NCBI GenBank assembly: GCA_014529385.2
Contig: CM043944.1
Location: 46,916,768 to 46,980,767, forward strand
From: Adiantum capillus-veneris
Lineage: Eukaryota; Streptophyta; Polypodiopsida; Polypodiales; Pteridaceae
DNA length: 64,000 nt
Direction: 5' to 3'
Position 1 is the stretch's first letter. Each line of letters begins with the position of its first letter. A program made the position numbers and the translations under genes. This document shows positions 12,007 to 22,631 of this stretch, piece after piece. The notes beneath the pieces were generated by a model that was given only the letters and a program-made list of their open reading frames with translations, was not told the origin of the DNA and searched no databases.

Positions 12007-13290
12007 ATGGGAGGACGCGAGATAGAGTTCTCTCCCCTTCAACAGCAGGTGGAAGAGTTGCAAAAAGCTCTCTCCCATCTAGAAGTCCAAAAGATTCTCC
12101 ATACTCTTGAGAAAGGGAAGGAGAAAATGCCAATGGGGTCGGGAGAAATCCCGCAGAACCCAAAGGCGCCAGAACCAAGGAAAGATCCTTTGATTGGAAC
12201 CTCCCGCATGCACGAGAAGTAGAGGAAACCTTCAGAACGTCATGTGCGGTTTAACCCAAAGGTTCAAGAGCAGGATCTCCTTGATTCCCCGCAGTTCTCT
12301 TTCATGAAGGATCTGGATGACATCGTCGCTCCAAAGGACATGTTTCTGGACGACCCGCTGCAGCAAGAAGTGCATTCAAGGGAAAGGACTCCTGTCCACA
12401 AGGAGTCTAAGCACAGAAAGAAGGAGCACCATAAGAAGAAGCACCACAGGCAGAAAACATTCAAGTCGGCAGACAAAGATGTGAAATTCGACACCTACAA
12501 TGGACGGCGTGATAATGACAAAGCTTTGGCTTTCATCCGCCAATTCGAAGTTGCATTTTCTGAAGGGAATTTTAAAGAAAGATCCAAGCTTCGCCATGTT
12601 AGTATGTACCTGAAAGGCACTGCCAGCAGTTGGTGGTTAACCCTTATCCTGGAAGATCGCAAACCCCAAGATTGGACTGCTTTCAAGAAGGAATTCTACG
12701 CAGTTCCTTCCTCCAAACTATGAGGAAGAGGTAAAGAAAGAATGGGATCGACTTTCACAGTCGGAGAACGAAACTGTTCCACTCTATGTGAATAGGTTTT
12801 GGGACGTTCTCTTGAAAGTCACTCATTCAAGAAGATTGACGATTCGGAAAAGATGCGCAAGTTTGAAGCAGGATTGCATGAAGCCTTGCAAAAGGCTATG
12901 AAGCTTTACCCTCGGGGTAACTTGCAGATACTTATGGAATCAGCCCGCATAGCTGATGGAATACATGACAAAGGTACTCCCAAGAAGATGGAGCAAAGCA
13001 CTTACCATGCCAAGCAGAAGGCTCTCCATGAACAGCCTACCTCTACTTCTTCTTCTCAAAAGAAGAAAAGAACCGCCTCCGAAGCAAAAGCAAAGCCAAA
13101 TCAGCCCAAGAAAGGGAGATATCTCTCTCCTGCTGAGTTGCGAACTTACATTAGTGAAGGAAGATGCTTCAAGTGTGGACAAGTTGGTCATATGAAGGGT
13201 GACTGTCCTACCAAACCTCCACAACCACCCTCTTCCAATGCAGTCCCGGATGTACAGGGAAATACAACCAAGGATGGAAAAGAAAGAGTT
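12007..13290 (+). pseudogene. gag: gag of chromovirus A (broken)
   Basis: The ATG at 12007 aligns with the intact B2 gag start. The region encodes the capsid-type domain (YNGRRDNDKALAFIRQFEVA, WW..IL) and a CCHC zinc knuckle (13165-13206, C-x2-C-x4-H-x4-C, CFKCGQVGHMKGDC) for RNA binding. Lesions: TAG at 12220-12222, a 2-bp deletion near 12700, and a 1-bp deletion near 12822 that brings the frame back. A Lys/His-rich stretch lies at about 12413-12465. Gag would form the particle that packages the element RNA; this copy cannot make it in full. Confidence 0.9.
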
Positions 13291-14571
13291 CTTCTTAAAG
13301 CATGGGGTAGCATCAACAACCAACGGGCTCTTATTTTGTTTGACCCTGGCAGTACAGACAACTTCATCTCTACCAAGCTAGCTGATGACCTGAACTTGCA
13401 GCCCAATCGTTTTGGAGTTTCTATTCAAGCACAATCTGCTTTCAAAGGGCACAACTCAAACTCTACTCAAATCATAGGGAAGTTGAATCTAAAGGTCGAC
13501 GACTACAAAGATCAAGAGTCTTTCTTACTAGCTTCACTTGAAGGATGCGATGTTATCTTGGGAATGCCTTGGCACTACAAGATGCATCCCATTCCTGACT
13601 ATGTTCAAAAAACCTTATCCTTTGCTCATAAAGGAAAGGAGTATCTTGTACTTGCAGATGCAGGTGATTGGCGTATCCCTATCGCCAATCACATTGCCAT
13701 CAAGAAAGAAATGAAAAAGTGTGTTTCAGCGTACTTGATTTTTGCAAGAGAGAGAGATGTGTCTGTTTCACAACTTTCTTCCTCTATAGAGCAAAAAAGA
13801 CATAAGTTATTAGAAAATTATAAATATAGTTTTGCAGATGAACTTCCAAATGAACTCCCACCTTCGCGACCTGAGGATCATACAATTGATTTGATCCCAG
13901 GAAGTTCTCCTCCAAATCAGCCCCCTTATCGAGTTAGTCTAATGCAGCAAGAGGAAATTCTCAAGCAGGTTAACGAACTTTTGGAGAAGGGCTTAATAAG
14001 GCCTAGTACTTCTCCATATTGTTCACCTATCTTGCTAGTACAGAAAAAGGATGGCACATTCCGAATGTGCATAGACTATAGATCTCTAAACAAGATCACA
14101 ATCAAGAATCGATTTCCAATCCCTCGGATTGACGACATTCTTGACAAGTTACAAGGAGCAAGTGTCTTTAGTCGTGTAGACTTGAAGAGCGGTTATCATC
14201 AAATCCGCATAGCTCCTCAGGATGTGCATAAGACTTCATTTAGAGCAACCTTCGGGTTGTATGAATTTCTAGTGATGCCTTTTGGACTCACTAATGCACC
14301 AGCTACATTCAACAGAATGATGGATAGAATCTTCCACTCATATAGAAGCTTTACAGGCGTTTTCTTTGATAACGTCTTAATCTTCTCAGAGACGGAAGAC
14401 GAACACTATAAGCATCTTGCATTGGTGTTTGAAGAATTACACAAACACAAATTATTTGTGAATGCTAAGAAGAGTGAGTTCTTTTTAAAAGAAATCCACT
14501 ATTTGGGCCATATAGTATCTCACAACCAGGTGAGAATGGACCCTGATAAGATTCAAGCAATTGTAGAATGA
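13291..14571 (+). pseudogene. pol: pol of chromovirus A: protease and reverse transcriptase
   Basis: Continuous with gag in the same frame, as a single Gag-Pol polyprotein. The aspartic protease shows LFDPGSTDNFIS and a GCDVILGMPW flap region. The reverse transcriptase shows the standard Ty3/gypsy blocks: [53 protein letters not shown], and the catalytic box, which reads FFDN instead of FFDD (14365-14373; GAT AAC). Loss of the second aspartate would abolish polymerase activity. The frame ends at a TGA (14569-14571) replacing a Trp codon in the thumb region. Confidence 0.92.
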
Positions 14572-16618
14572 CCTACGCCAACTACAATACATGATGTACG
14601 AAGTTTCCTTGGCCTCTGTTCCTATTATCGGCATTTCATTCGCACTTTTGCCGCGATAGCAGGTCCCCTCCATGACCTACAAAGAAGCGGATTCCATTCC
14701 ATTGGGGGTCTGGACAAAAACAAGCTTTCGAAAAGCTTAAGTATCTACTCAGTCACGGACCTGTTCTCACCGTCCCTGATCTTCGCAAACCTTTCGAGGT
14801 ATACTGCGATGCATCTGGAGATTGTGTAGGAGCAGTTTTGAACCAAGAGGGTCACGCGATAGCCTATGAAAGTCGGCGCCTTAAAGATGCAGAGTTGCAT
14901 GTCTCCATATACGAGAAAGAGCTAATGGCAGTAATTCATGCTCTTTCCATTTGGAAACACTATGTATTAGGAGCTGATTTTATTATCAAGACAGATCATC
15001 AAAGTCTTCGCTACAGAGAAAGTTATCAGAAAAGTAGATGAGATGGGCAAACTTTCTTTCAATGTTCCATTTTCAAATTTTACACGCTTCTGGAACGAAG
15101 AATGCAGTTGCAGATGCTCTCTCCAGGCGTCCAAAGATCAATGCACTAACAACAATGTATCATGAGGAACTAGAATCTCTCAGCGAGATGTATCCTCAAG
15201 ATCCCGACTTCGCCACAATTTGGGCAGATCTTCAAGATGGTCACTCAAGGCCACCTTATTCCATTAGGGATAATACACTCTATCGTCAACAAGCAATATG
15301 CATAGCTCAGCCCTTACGACAGAAGGTGATGGATGAAGCACATAATTCTCCTTATGCCGCGCATCGGGGAATTGCTTCCACCACTAGTGCCCTCGAAAGG
15401 TATTTCTTTTGGCCAACACTCCGTGCGGACATTGAAAAACATGTACGTGAGTGTTTAGTCTGCCAAAAAGTAAAATATGACAGACATAAAGTTTATGGCA
15501 AGCTTCAACCGCTCCCTGTGCCTAACTCGCCATGGGAAAGTAGCCATGGATTTATTACGGATCTTCCTAGATCCAAGAATGGAAATGATGCAATCTGGAC
15601 TATAGTAGACAGATTCAGTAAGCAAGCACATTTCCTTCCAGTAAAGAAGACGATCAAAGCTGATCACATGGCTAGAATATTTCTAGCTCAGATTTTTAAA
15701 CACCATGGATTTCCAAAGACTATTGTCAGCGATAGAGATCCCCGCATGACTAGTCTATTTTGGCAGGCATTGTTTGAAAACTTAGGAACTAAGCTTGATT
15801 TTTCATCAGCTTATCATCCTCAAACAGATGGTCAAAGTGAAATCGCTAATGCCACTATTTTAGATCTCCTCAAGTGCTACGTTTCGGAACGACAATCCGA
15901 ATGAGAACAGTACTTACCAATAGTTGAGTTTGCGTATAATAATACCATACATTCCTCCACTGCTAAAGCTCCCTTCGAAATTATTTATGGGAAGCCACTC
16001 TTACTTCCTATTATGGTTACCAAAGAAAACATCTTCGCCGCAGATGAATTTGTGCACAATATTGATATTGCCCATCAACTAGTAAAGCAAGCGATTCTTC
16101 GTACTCAAGAGCAACAGAAGAGAAAAGCAGACAAGCACAGAAGGAATCTCAATCTTGAAAAAGAACAATATCTCCTGCTTCGGTTTGAGAAAGCTAGATT
16201 GAAAAAGCGGGTCAGAAAAGGGAAAGTTCTCAAACTTTCCCAAAGATTTTACGGCCCTTTCAAAATTACAGATAAAGTCAATGACGTGACTTTCAGATTG
16301 GATTTGCCTTCACAGTGGCGCATCCATAATGCTTTTCATGTCAGTCTCCTCCGACCGTATGTTGGACCTCCTCCAGTGGCGCCAGTACAAGAAGATCCTC
16401 CAGAAATCGAAGACACTGAGGAAATCCTTCAACCTGAACAGATAATACACCACTCAGAGAGACAACTAAAGTCGGGGAGCCTACATCGAAAGTATTTAGT
16501 CAAGTTCAAGAATCACACCCCTTTAGATGCAAAGTGGATGACTACGTCCGATCTTAAGGACTACCCAGACATCTTGCACAGTTATATTGACGCTCTACAA
16601 TTGAGGTCAACTGTTTAG
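14572..16618 (+). pseudogene. pol: pol of chromovirus A: RNase H, integrase, chromodomain-like tail
   Basis: RNase H (EVYCDASGDCVGAVL, EKELMAVIHAL, TDHQSLRY) follows a frameshift near 14690 and ends in a small deletion plus TAG near 15016-15040. Integrase runs from about 15038: zinc-binding H/H/C/C (HNSPYAAH ... CLVCQ), SDRDPRMTSLFW with the second catalytic Asp, and TDGQSEIAN with the Glu. The first catalytic Asp is lost through local indels (SSHGF where MDF is expected, about 15541-15555). A TGA at 15902-15904 interrupts the core. The C-terminus ends RKYLVKFKNHTPLDAKWM, a chromodomain-like end, with TAG at 16616-16618. Confidence 0.9.
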
Positions 16619-16621
16619 AAC

Positions 16622-16630
16622 CAAGAGGGA
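16622..16630 (+). promoter_or_regulatory. Polypurine tract of A
   Basis: CAAGAGGGA immediately before the TGTAAC start of the 3' LTR; primes plus-strand DNA synthesis. Confidence 0.75.
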
Positions 16631-18110
16631 TGTAACTATGTCAGACTTTGTAAATAATTAATTTCTTTACGAGTAAAGAATTATTTAATTAGTTGTGTGC
16701 ACATCACAATAGATCTAGCAGTTTTTGGGGCCTCAGGTGCGCCCAAGTTTGGGCCAGAGCACCTCAGGGAGACCCTGGCAAAAAAATACCCTAAAGCCTT
16801 AGTGATTGGGAAATCGGGTCTTCAATAAAGGGGTAGATAGTAGCCTCACATTTCACGCTCAGAAAATTACGCGCGCTAGCGCAAGCACAGGAATGAGATG
16901 GGGTCCTTAGAATAATAACCCTAAGGCCTGATTATTTTACGGCCTTAGGATAAGTTAGTTAAAAGTATTCTTAAATGATTTGCGCTGGACCAAATGGCCG
17001 GACAAGTGCGAACAGGTAATGCAAGAGCATTGCTGGTACGGCAATGCACTAGGGAGTAGCTAACGTTTTCATTTGTTGCATCTATGTGTCCAGTTGTGCA
17101 CTTAATTGTACATTTCATTAACTAGCATAGGATTTCTAAAGTCAAAAGTTGAATGGTTCAAAAAATTTAAAGTAAGTGTGCCACTTGGCACACTTTCCCA
17201 TGCAATCTCTCTCTCTCTCTCCCTCACTCCCTCTCTTCATGCTAGCGCCCCCTCTTCTGGGAGGCTATAAGAGAGCAGCCCCTCCCCCTCTTGCCAGGTT
17301 GGCAGGTTTGTGCACTGCCAGGTTGGCAGTGCACTAACCCCCCCAAGTTGACCATCCTCTACACAGTGAAGCTCTCCATTGAAGCTTGAGAGCAACACCT
17401 TGTGGTGTATGTGGAGCCTCTGAGCACCCATCACATAGAACAAGGCCTCTCATCGTTGCATGCAGCTTTGGGAGAAGTTTCATCGCGTAAAGTAGTAGAA
17501 AACACTCTTTCTCCCTTGTCTTGCTGCTGAAAATTCCCTGTTTTCAGCCCCTAATCACTTGTATTAGGGTGAATTTCAGTAAAGTCTTATTAGAATCTCA
17601 TTCCCCACTACCTACTCTACACATACACCAAGTTTGGAGCATTTCCATTGCGAAAAGGACCTCCATTTTGGCATTGGAACGCGCTCGGGTAACAATTTCT
17701 GGTTATGTGCAGAAAAATTACAGCAAGCGTGTGTGTGTGTGTTTTGCATGTTTCTGTGGTTGGTTAATTGCAGGAATGATTACGTCCAAAGTGGCACAGT
17801 TAGCGGAAGATAGACCCTCATTCGTGAGAGCTTCCGATGAGTTTTGTACAAGGTAGACTCTCCCCTACGAGAGCTTCCCAAAATCTCGCAGAAGAGGATA
17901 GATCCTCTCACTAGTCAGAGAGCATTTCTTCTACTCTCTCAGTCAGAAGCAGAAAAAGGACAAGAAAGAATAGAGGACAGGCTTTCGCCCCGTTCCTGCG
18001 CTTGTAAAGATTCTCCCTTGGTAATAAAGATATTCTCTTTATGGGGGGAGACCAGCCCATCTTCTGGTCCCCAATGAAGTGTCAAGCTTTTTCTCTCTCT
18101 CAAATTCTCT
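16631..18110 (+). mobile_element. 3' LTR of chromovirus A, 3'-truncated
   Basis: Matches the 5' LTR until CAAATTCTCT, then stops 54 bp short of the expected end and passes into the oppositely oriented B1 pol. TATA box at 17266-17271 and AATAAA at 18023-18028. It carries a local duplication of a GTTGGCAG..GCACT motif at about 17296-17335 and extra sequence near 16763-16790 absent from the 5' LTR. Confidence 0.9.
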
Positions 18111-19967
18111 AATTTTTTGTGATACACTGAAGTGATAGCGTTCACCCTTGGCCGCCTAAACAATGCGTCCGCGACCACATTCTTACTCCCAGCCGTGTGA
18201 AGGATCTGGAAGTGAAACATAGACAAAAAGTTTGCCCATCTCATCTGCTTCTCAAATAGTTTCCTTTGCGTAAGAAAATATCGCAAACTCTGGTGATCAG
18301 TCTTGATCACAAACTCCGCTCCTAGAAGATAGTGCTTCCAGTTGGATAAGGCGTGAATCACAGCCGTGAGTTCCTTTTTGTAGATTCATGCATGCAACTC
18401 TGCATCCTTAAGCCGTCTGCTTTCGTAGGCCATTGCATGGCCTTCTTGGTTTAACACTGCTCCGATGCAATCGCCTGAAGCATCGCAGTGAACCTCAAAT
18501 GGTTTTCTTAAGTCAGGCACTATCAAAATAGGTCCATGGCTTAGCAAGTACTTGAGCCGATCAAAAGCTCCTTGTTGTCTCGATCCCCGTCTGAAAGGAA
18601 TCTTCTTCTTTGTCAATCATGAAGTGGTCCTCCTACATGAGCAAATCCTCGGACAAACCTTCGATTATACGAACATAATCCCAAGAAGCTACGTACATCA
18701 TGTACCGTAGTGGGAAGAGTCCAATCCTCTACCACTCGGATCTTGGCAGGATCCATACTCACTTGATTGTGAGAGACTACATGGCCGAGATAGTGTATCT
18801 CTGAGAGGAAGAACTCGCTCTTCTTTGCATTCACATGCAACTCATGCTTTCGCAATTCTTGAAACACTAAGTCCAAGTGCTTCCGATGTTCCTCTTCTAA
18901 CTTAGAGAAGATGAGTATGTCGTCAAAGAATACTCCCGTAAAAGCTCGATACGGGCTGAAAATGCGGTCCATCATGCGATTGAACGTCGCAGGAGCATTG
19001 GTCAAGCGGAAAGGCATTACCAAGAATTCATATAGTCCAAAGGTTGTGCGGAAAGCAGTCTTATGGACATCCTCAGGGGCGATCCGTATCTGATGATACC
19101 CACTCTTTAAGTCTATGCGACTAAAGACACTTGCACCCTGCAACTTATCAAGTATATCATCAATCCGAGGGATCGGAAAGCGATTCTTGCCCGTGATCTT
19201 GTTTAAAGACCTATAGTCTATGCACATTCGAAACGTGCCATCTTTCTTCTGCACCAGTAGAACTGGAGAGCAGTAGGGTGAAGCACTTGGCCGTACTAAC
19301 CCTTTCTCTAGAAGCTCGTTGACTTGCTTCAGAATTTCCTCTTGCCGAGCAAGACTCACCCGATAAGGGGTTGATTGGGAGGCGAGCTACCCGGTATGAG
19401 TGATCTTCCGGGCGTACCGGAGGGAGTTCATAAGGAAGTGTTTCCGTGAAACAATCTTTGTACTTTTCAATAAATTGAAGACGCTTAATTTCCAGACTAG
19501 AGAGAGAGTCCCTACTAGTTTTATCCTTCTCACGTGCAAAAATCAAGTAAGCAATAACACACTTCTTCATTTCTTTCTTAATGGAGATATGGCTTACAAT
19601 TGGGAACTGCCAATCTCCTTCATCAGCATGAATCTTTATTTTCTTACCCCCATGATCAAAAGTGAGGGTCTTTTCCACAATCGGGAATACGTGTCATGTG
19701 GAAGTGCCATGGCATACCCAAGATGATATCACATCCCTCGATGGGTGCCATCAAAAATGTTTCGCGGTCCTTGTACTCCCCAATCCGAAGATTGAGCTGT
19801 CCTTGCACGGGAGTTGCATTGGTTGTCAACCCCTCGAACGCCGATCCGGATGTAACCGGTGTGCCAAGCTGAGCCGGTGTGAGGCACAATCGTTCCGCAG
19901 TATCCAGGGAGATGAAGTTATCCGTGGAACTTGGATCATAAAGAATCAATACTCGCTGGTTGTTCAA
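18111..19967 (-). pseudogene. pol: pol of B1: protease, reverse transcriptase, RNase H
   Basis: The protease (LYDPSSTDNFIS, Gly of the usual DPG changed to Ser) ends in a frameshift near 19656. The protease-to-RT linker carries the same 10-nt loss as B2. The reverse transcriptase is open from 19359 to 18613, with [26 protein letters not shown] and an intact FFDD catalytic box, although MPFGL is MPFRL. A 1-bp loss at about 18614 shifts the frame into RNase H (VHCDASGDCIGAVL, TDHQSLRYFL). The last codons before 18111 run into LTR A sequence through a shared CTCTCAAATTCTC-like stretch. Confidence 0.9.
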
Positions 19968-20099
19968 AGACCCCCAGCCCTTCAGAAGTTGACGCTTCCC
20001 TTTCTCCGTTTCTGTGTTTCCTTGAACATCTGGGATTGAGTTCGAGCTTGGTGGTGCGGGTTCCTTCCTTGCTTTCTCTTGCCTCGTAGAAGCTTGTTC

Positions 20100-21323
20100 T
20101 TACCGTTGCTGCTTTAGCGGGCAATCCAGTTTCATATGTCCTTTCTCGCCACAGTAGAAGCATCTTCCTTCCTCTCTGAAAGTTTGAATTTGAGTAGGAG
20201 AAAGATACTTAGTTCGCTTGCCATTGCCCTCTGGCTTCTTAGAATGATCATAGTCCCTAGATGGAGAACGTTTTCTTCCTTGGCCCCCTTGGTCATCGTA
20301 GACCCCTCTTTGTCTTGCACGGTAAGTGCTATGCTCCATTTTTTTGGGCGTCCCAGTTAAGTGCAAATCCTCAGCAATGATTGCTGACTCCATCATCCTC
20401 TGAAGAGTATCATGCGGATACACTTTCATACTCTTTCGAAGCTGCGGTTGAAGACCCGCTTCGAACTTTTGTTTCTTTTCCTCGTCGGCAATCTTCATGA
20501 AGGGAGTGACCTTCAGAAGAACCGACCAATACTTGTCCACATAGGTCGTTACTCTTTCATGTTCCTTCTGGGCAAGCCAGTCCCATTCCTTCCGTATGTC
20601 CTGCTCGAAGTCAGGTGGAAGAAATTGTTCATACAATTCAGATTTGAAGCTCTCCCATGTTCTGGCCTGAGAACCTTCCAGAATCTTGGCTAACCACCAA
20701 TTACTTGCCGTTTCCTTGAGGTGCATCCCCACATGGCGTAATTTGGATCTTTCTGTGAAGTGCCCATTGGTAAAGGCGACTTCAAACTCTCGGATGAAGG
20801 ATAGTGCTTTGGAGATGTCTCTCCGTCCGTTGTAGGTTTCGAACTTGATATCCTTGTCGCCCGATTTGAAGACTCTCATGCGATGTTGAGACTTGCGACC
20901 ATGCTTCTTGAATCGAGGATTGTCTTTAGGTTGATGTAGGGTAGTCGTAGTAGCGGCTTCCTTCTTCTGACGAGATACTCGAGAAGTAGAAGTATAATCA
21001 GGAGAGTAGGATGGAGATGAGATAGAGATGTCCTTGCTCTCGTCTAGCAAAGAGAGCGCTTTTTCCTGGCCTTTCCTTGGAGTAGGCCGTTCATTCCGAT
21101 CCGAAGATCCTTTGTGCACCTCGGCACGTTCTTCTTCTGTTTCCTCCTGTGGTCTCACGCCAACAGTGTGGTCTGGATGCCTGGCTGCATCGGTTCCATT
21201 CGTTTTCTTTATTCCGCCCAAGAGCTTTTGGACATCTGGCAATAGTAAGATTTGTTGCAAATCCGCAAGCTAAGCTTGTACTTGTTGAAGCTCCTCTTCG
21301 ACGCTTCTCCCTTGGCCCGACAT
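20100..21323 (-). pseudogene. gag: gag of B1
   Basis: ATG at 21323, equivalent to the intact B2 gag. A TAG at codon 18 (21270-21272) is the one early lesion; after it the frame stays open to a TAA at 20100-20102. It contains the capsid-type domain (ETYNGRRDISKALSFIREF, NWWLAKILEG) and one CCHC knuckle, CFYCGEKGHMKLDC. The terminal TAA lies in the same frame as the downstream protease and is shared with B2. Confidence 0.9.
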
Positions 21324-21420
21324 GGTTCTTCCCGTTCTTCCCGGAATCGTCCTTCTTTGTAGAGAAAGAGAGGAGTCTGAGCTCTGATACCACTACCACG
21401 AAACGGGAGCGTACACGAGC

Positions 21421-21928
21421 CGAGGGGCCTAAACCCTAAGAGAACAAGTAACAAAAGAAGAAGTCCTACCAACTTATGGGGACCTCGTCCCGATGGGGCG
21501 CCGAGTGACATAAAGGATTTAAATAAAGTTAGACTCTCAAGACTTGCGCAAACTGATGACGTGGCAAATTTCCAAAAATTGCGCTGACATGATGACGTGG
21601 TAGGCTATACGGAATTCCATGTTTTGCGCTGCCTGATGACGTGGCACGCTCTACGAATTTCCATAAATTGAGCTGGCAGCTTTTTGGCTTTGCTTTTGGA
21701 CCAGATACTTTTGAGTTTAAAGGCTTTTTGCTTTAAACTGCTTTTGGAGCCTAGGGGCTTTAAATATGAGGTTAGGGCTCATTCTCTGGCATGCTTCTTG
21801 GAGAAGGTGCAGAGTATCGAGTACCGGCTTGTACTGTGTTGATGCAATATAAAGAAATACCGAAAGGGGCGCCAAGGTTAGGGGCCAATACTCTCTGGGG
21901 TGGAATTCCGCCACTCCGTGTCGCGTGT
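21421..21928 (+). mobile_element. H-family LTR fragment, + orientation (H')
   Basis: Matches the reverse complement of the complete H LTR at 37607-38371, missing about 50 bp at its start and everything after GTGTCGCGTG. Its left part has three copies of a TGATGACGTGG motif (near 21553, 21592 and 21630). It abuts a B1 LTR stub on the left and an inverted H LTR on the right. Confidence 0.85.
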
Positions 21929-22160
21929 TGTCTTTTAACACTTCAATAACAACTAAACTGAAAGAGAGCGACGACGCGCGACACAAAATGACGGAATTCC
22001 ACCCCAGAGAGTATTGGCCCCAAACCTTGGCGCCCCTTTCGGTATTTCTTTATATTGCATCATCGAAGTACAAGCCGGTACTCCAGACTCTGCACCTTCT
22101 CCAAGAAGCATGCCAGAGAATGAGCCCTAGCCTCATATTTAAAGGCCCTTGGCCTAAAAA
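21745..22160. repeat. Large palindrome made of two head-to-head LTR pieces
   Basis: 21745-21909 is inversely repeated at 21993-22160, arms of about 165 bp with roughly one mismatch per 15 bases. The central part also pairs (GTGTCGCG at 21918 with CGCGACAC near 21977). A transcript across it would fold into a long hairpin. Confidence 0.85.
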
Positions 22161-22631
22161 GCAGTTTACATGAAAAGCTTTCAAACTCAAAAGCTTCTGG
22201 TCCAAAAAGCAGTTTACATGAAAAACTTTCAAACTCAAAAGCTTCTGGTCCAAAAAGCAATGCCAAAACCTCTCAGCGTAAATCACGAAAATCCGTACAA
22301 CCTGCCACATCATCATGCCAACCCAATTTTCAAAAATCAGCCACGCTGTTACAGTTTTAGGGTTAGGGTTTCCAGAATTAGGGTTTGCAGGTTTTAGGGT
22401 TAGGGTTTTCAGAATTAGGATTTCAGCAGTTAGGGTTTTTGGAATTAGGGTTCAGCAGTTAGGGTTTCCAGAATTAGGGTTTTTGGTAGAAATTAGGGTT
22501 AGGGTTTTCTGCACTCGGACAACCACGTCATCACTCTGCGACACTTCTTCTGTTGCTTGTTCTTCTTAGGATTTAGGCCCCTCGACCGGTAGCTCCGTTC
22601 TTCAGAAGGTCAACACGTCAGCAGTTTGTTA
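21929..22631 (-). mobile_element. 3' LTR of element H, truncated at its downstream end
   Basis: Homologous to 37607-38371. On the - strand it begins TGTAACAAACTGCTG right after a polypurine stretch (AAGAAGGGGAGA, 22632-22643). It lacks the last 60-70 bp of the LTR, where the inverted H' piece starts. It contains a TTTAGGG-rich block (22350-22507). Confidence 0.85.
22350..22507. repeat. Telobox-rich block in LTR H (3')
   Basis: Many copies of TTAGGGTTT/TTTAGGG separated by short GAATT- or CAG-containing spacers. These are interspersed motifs, not a perfect telomere array. Equivalent block in the 5' LTR at about 38085-38250. Confidence 0.8.

Larger units (their letters stand above)
10441..18110 (+). 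mobile_element. Chromovirus A (Ty3/gypsy LTR retrotransposon), degenerate
   Basis: Whole element: 5' LTR, primer site, gag, pol (protease, reverse transcriptase, RNase H, integrase, chromodomain-like tail), polypurine tract and a 3' LTR lacking its last 54 bp or so. It is closest in this window to family B (shared gag and pol motifs, shared hairpin in the LTR). The left target site can be read as CATTC (10436-10440), but the right one is lost because the 3' LTR is fused to B1. Indels between the two LTRs and many coding lesions mark it as an old copy. Confidence 0.92.
18111..21420 (-). mobile_element. Chromovirus B, copy B1 (fragment)
   Basis: Minus-strand copy of the same family as B2 (23156-36640), keeping gag, protease, reverse transcriptase and RNase H. 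It stops at the junction with LTR A, so integrase, chromodomain-like tail and 3' LTR are missing. At its 5' end only a 26-bp LTR stub (21394-21419) survives, followed by an H-family LTR piece. Primer site at 21381-21392 (TGGTATCAGAGC on the - strand). Confidence 0.92.

Noticed and set aside
12940-13323. 127-codon reverse frame in gag A
   Set aside because: Antisense shadow of the gag zinc-knuckle region.
22350-22507. Interstitial telomere
   Set aside because: TTTAGGG motifs are separated by spacers and are part of an LTR present in two copies; not a telomere or fusion scar.
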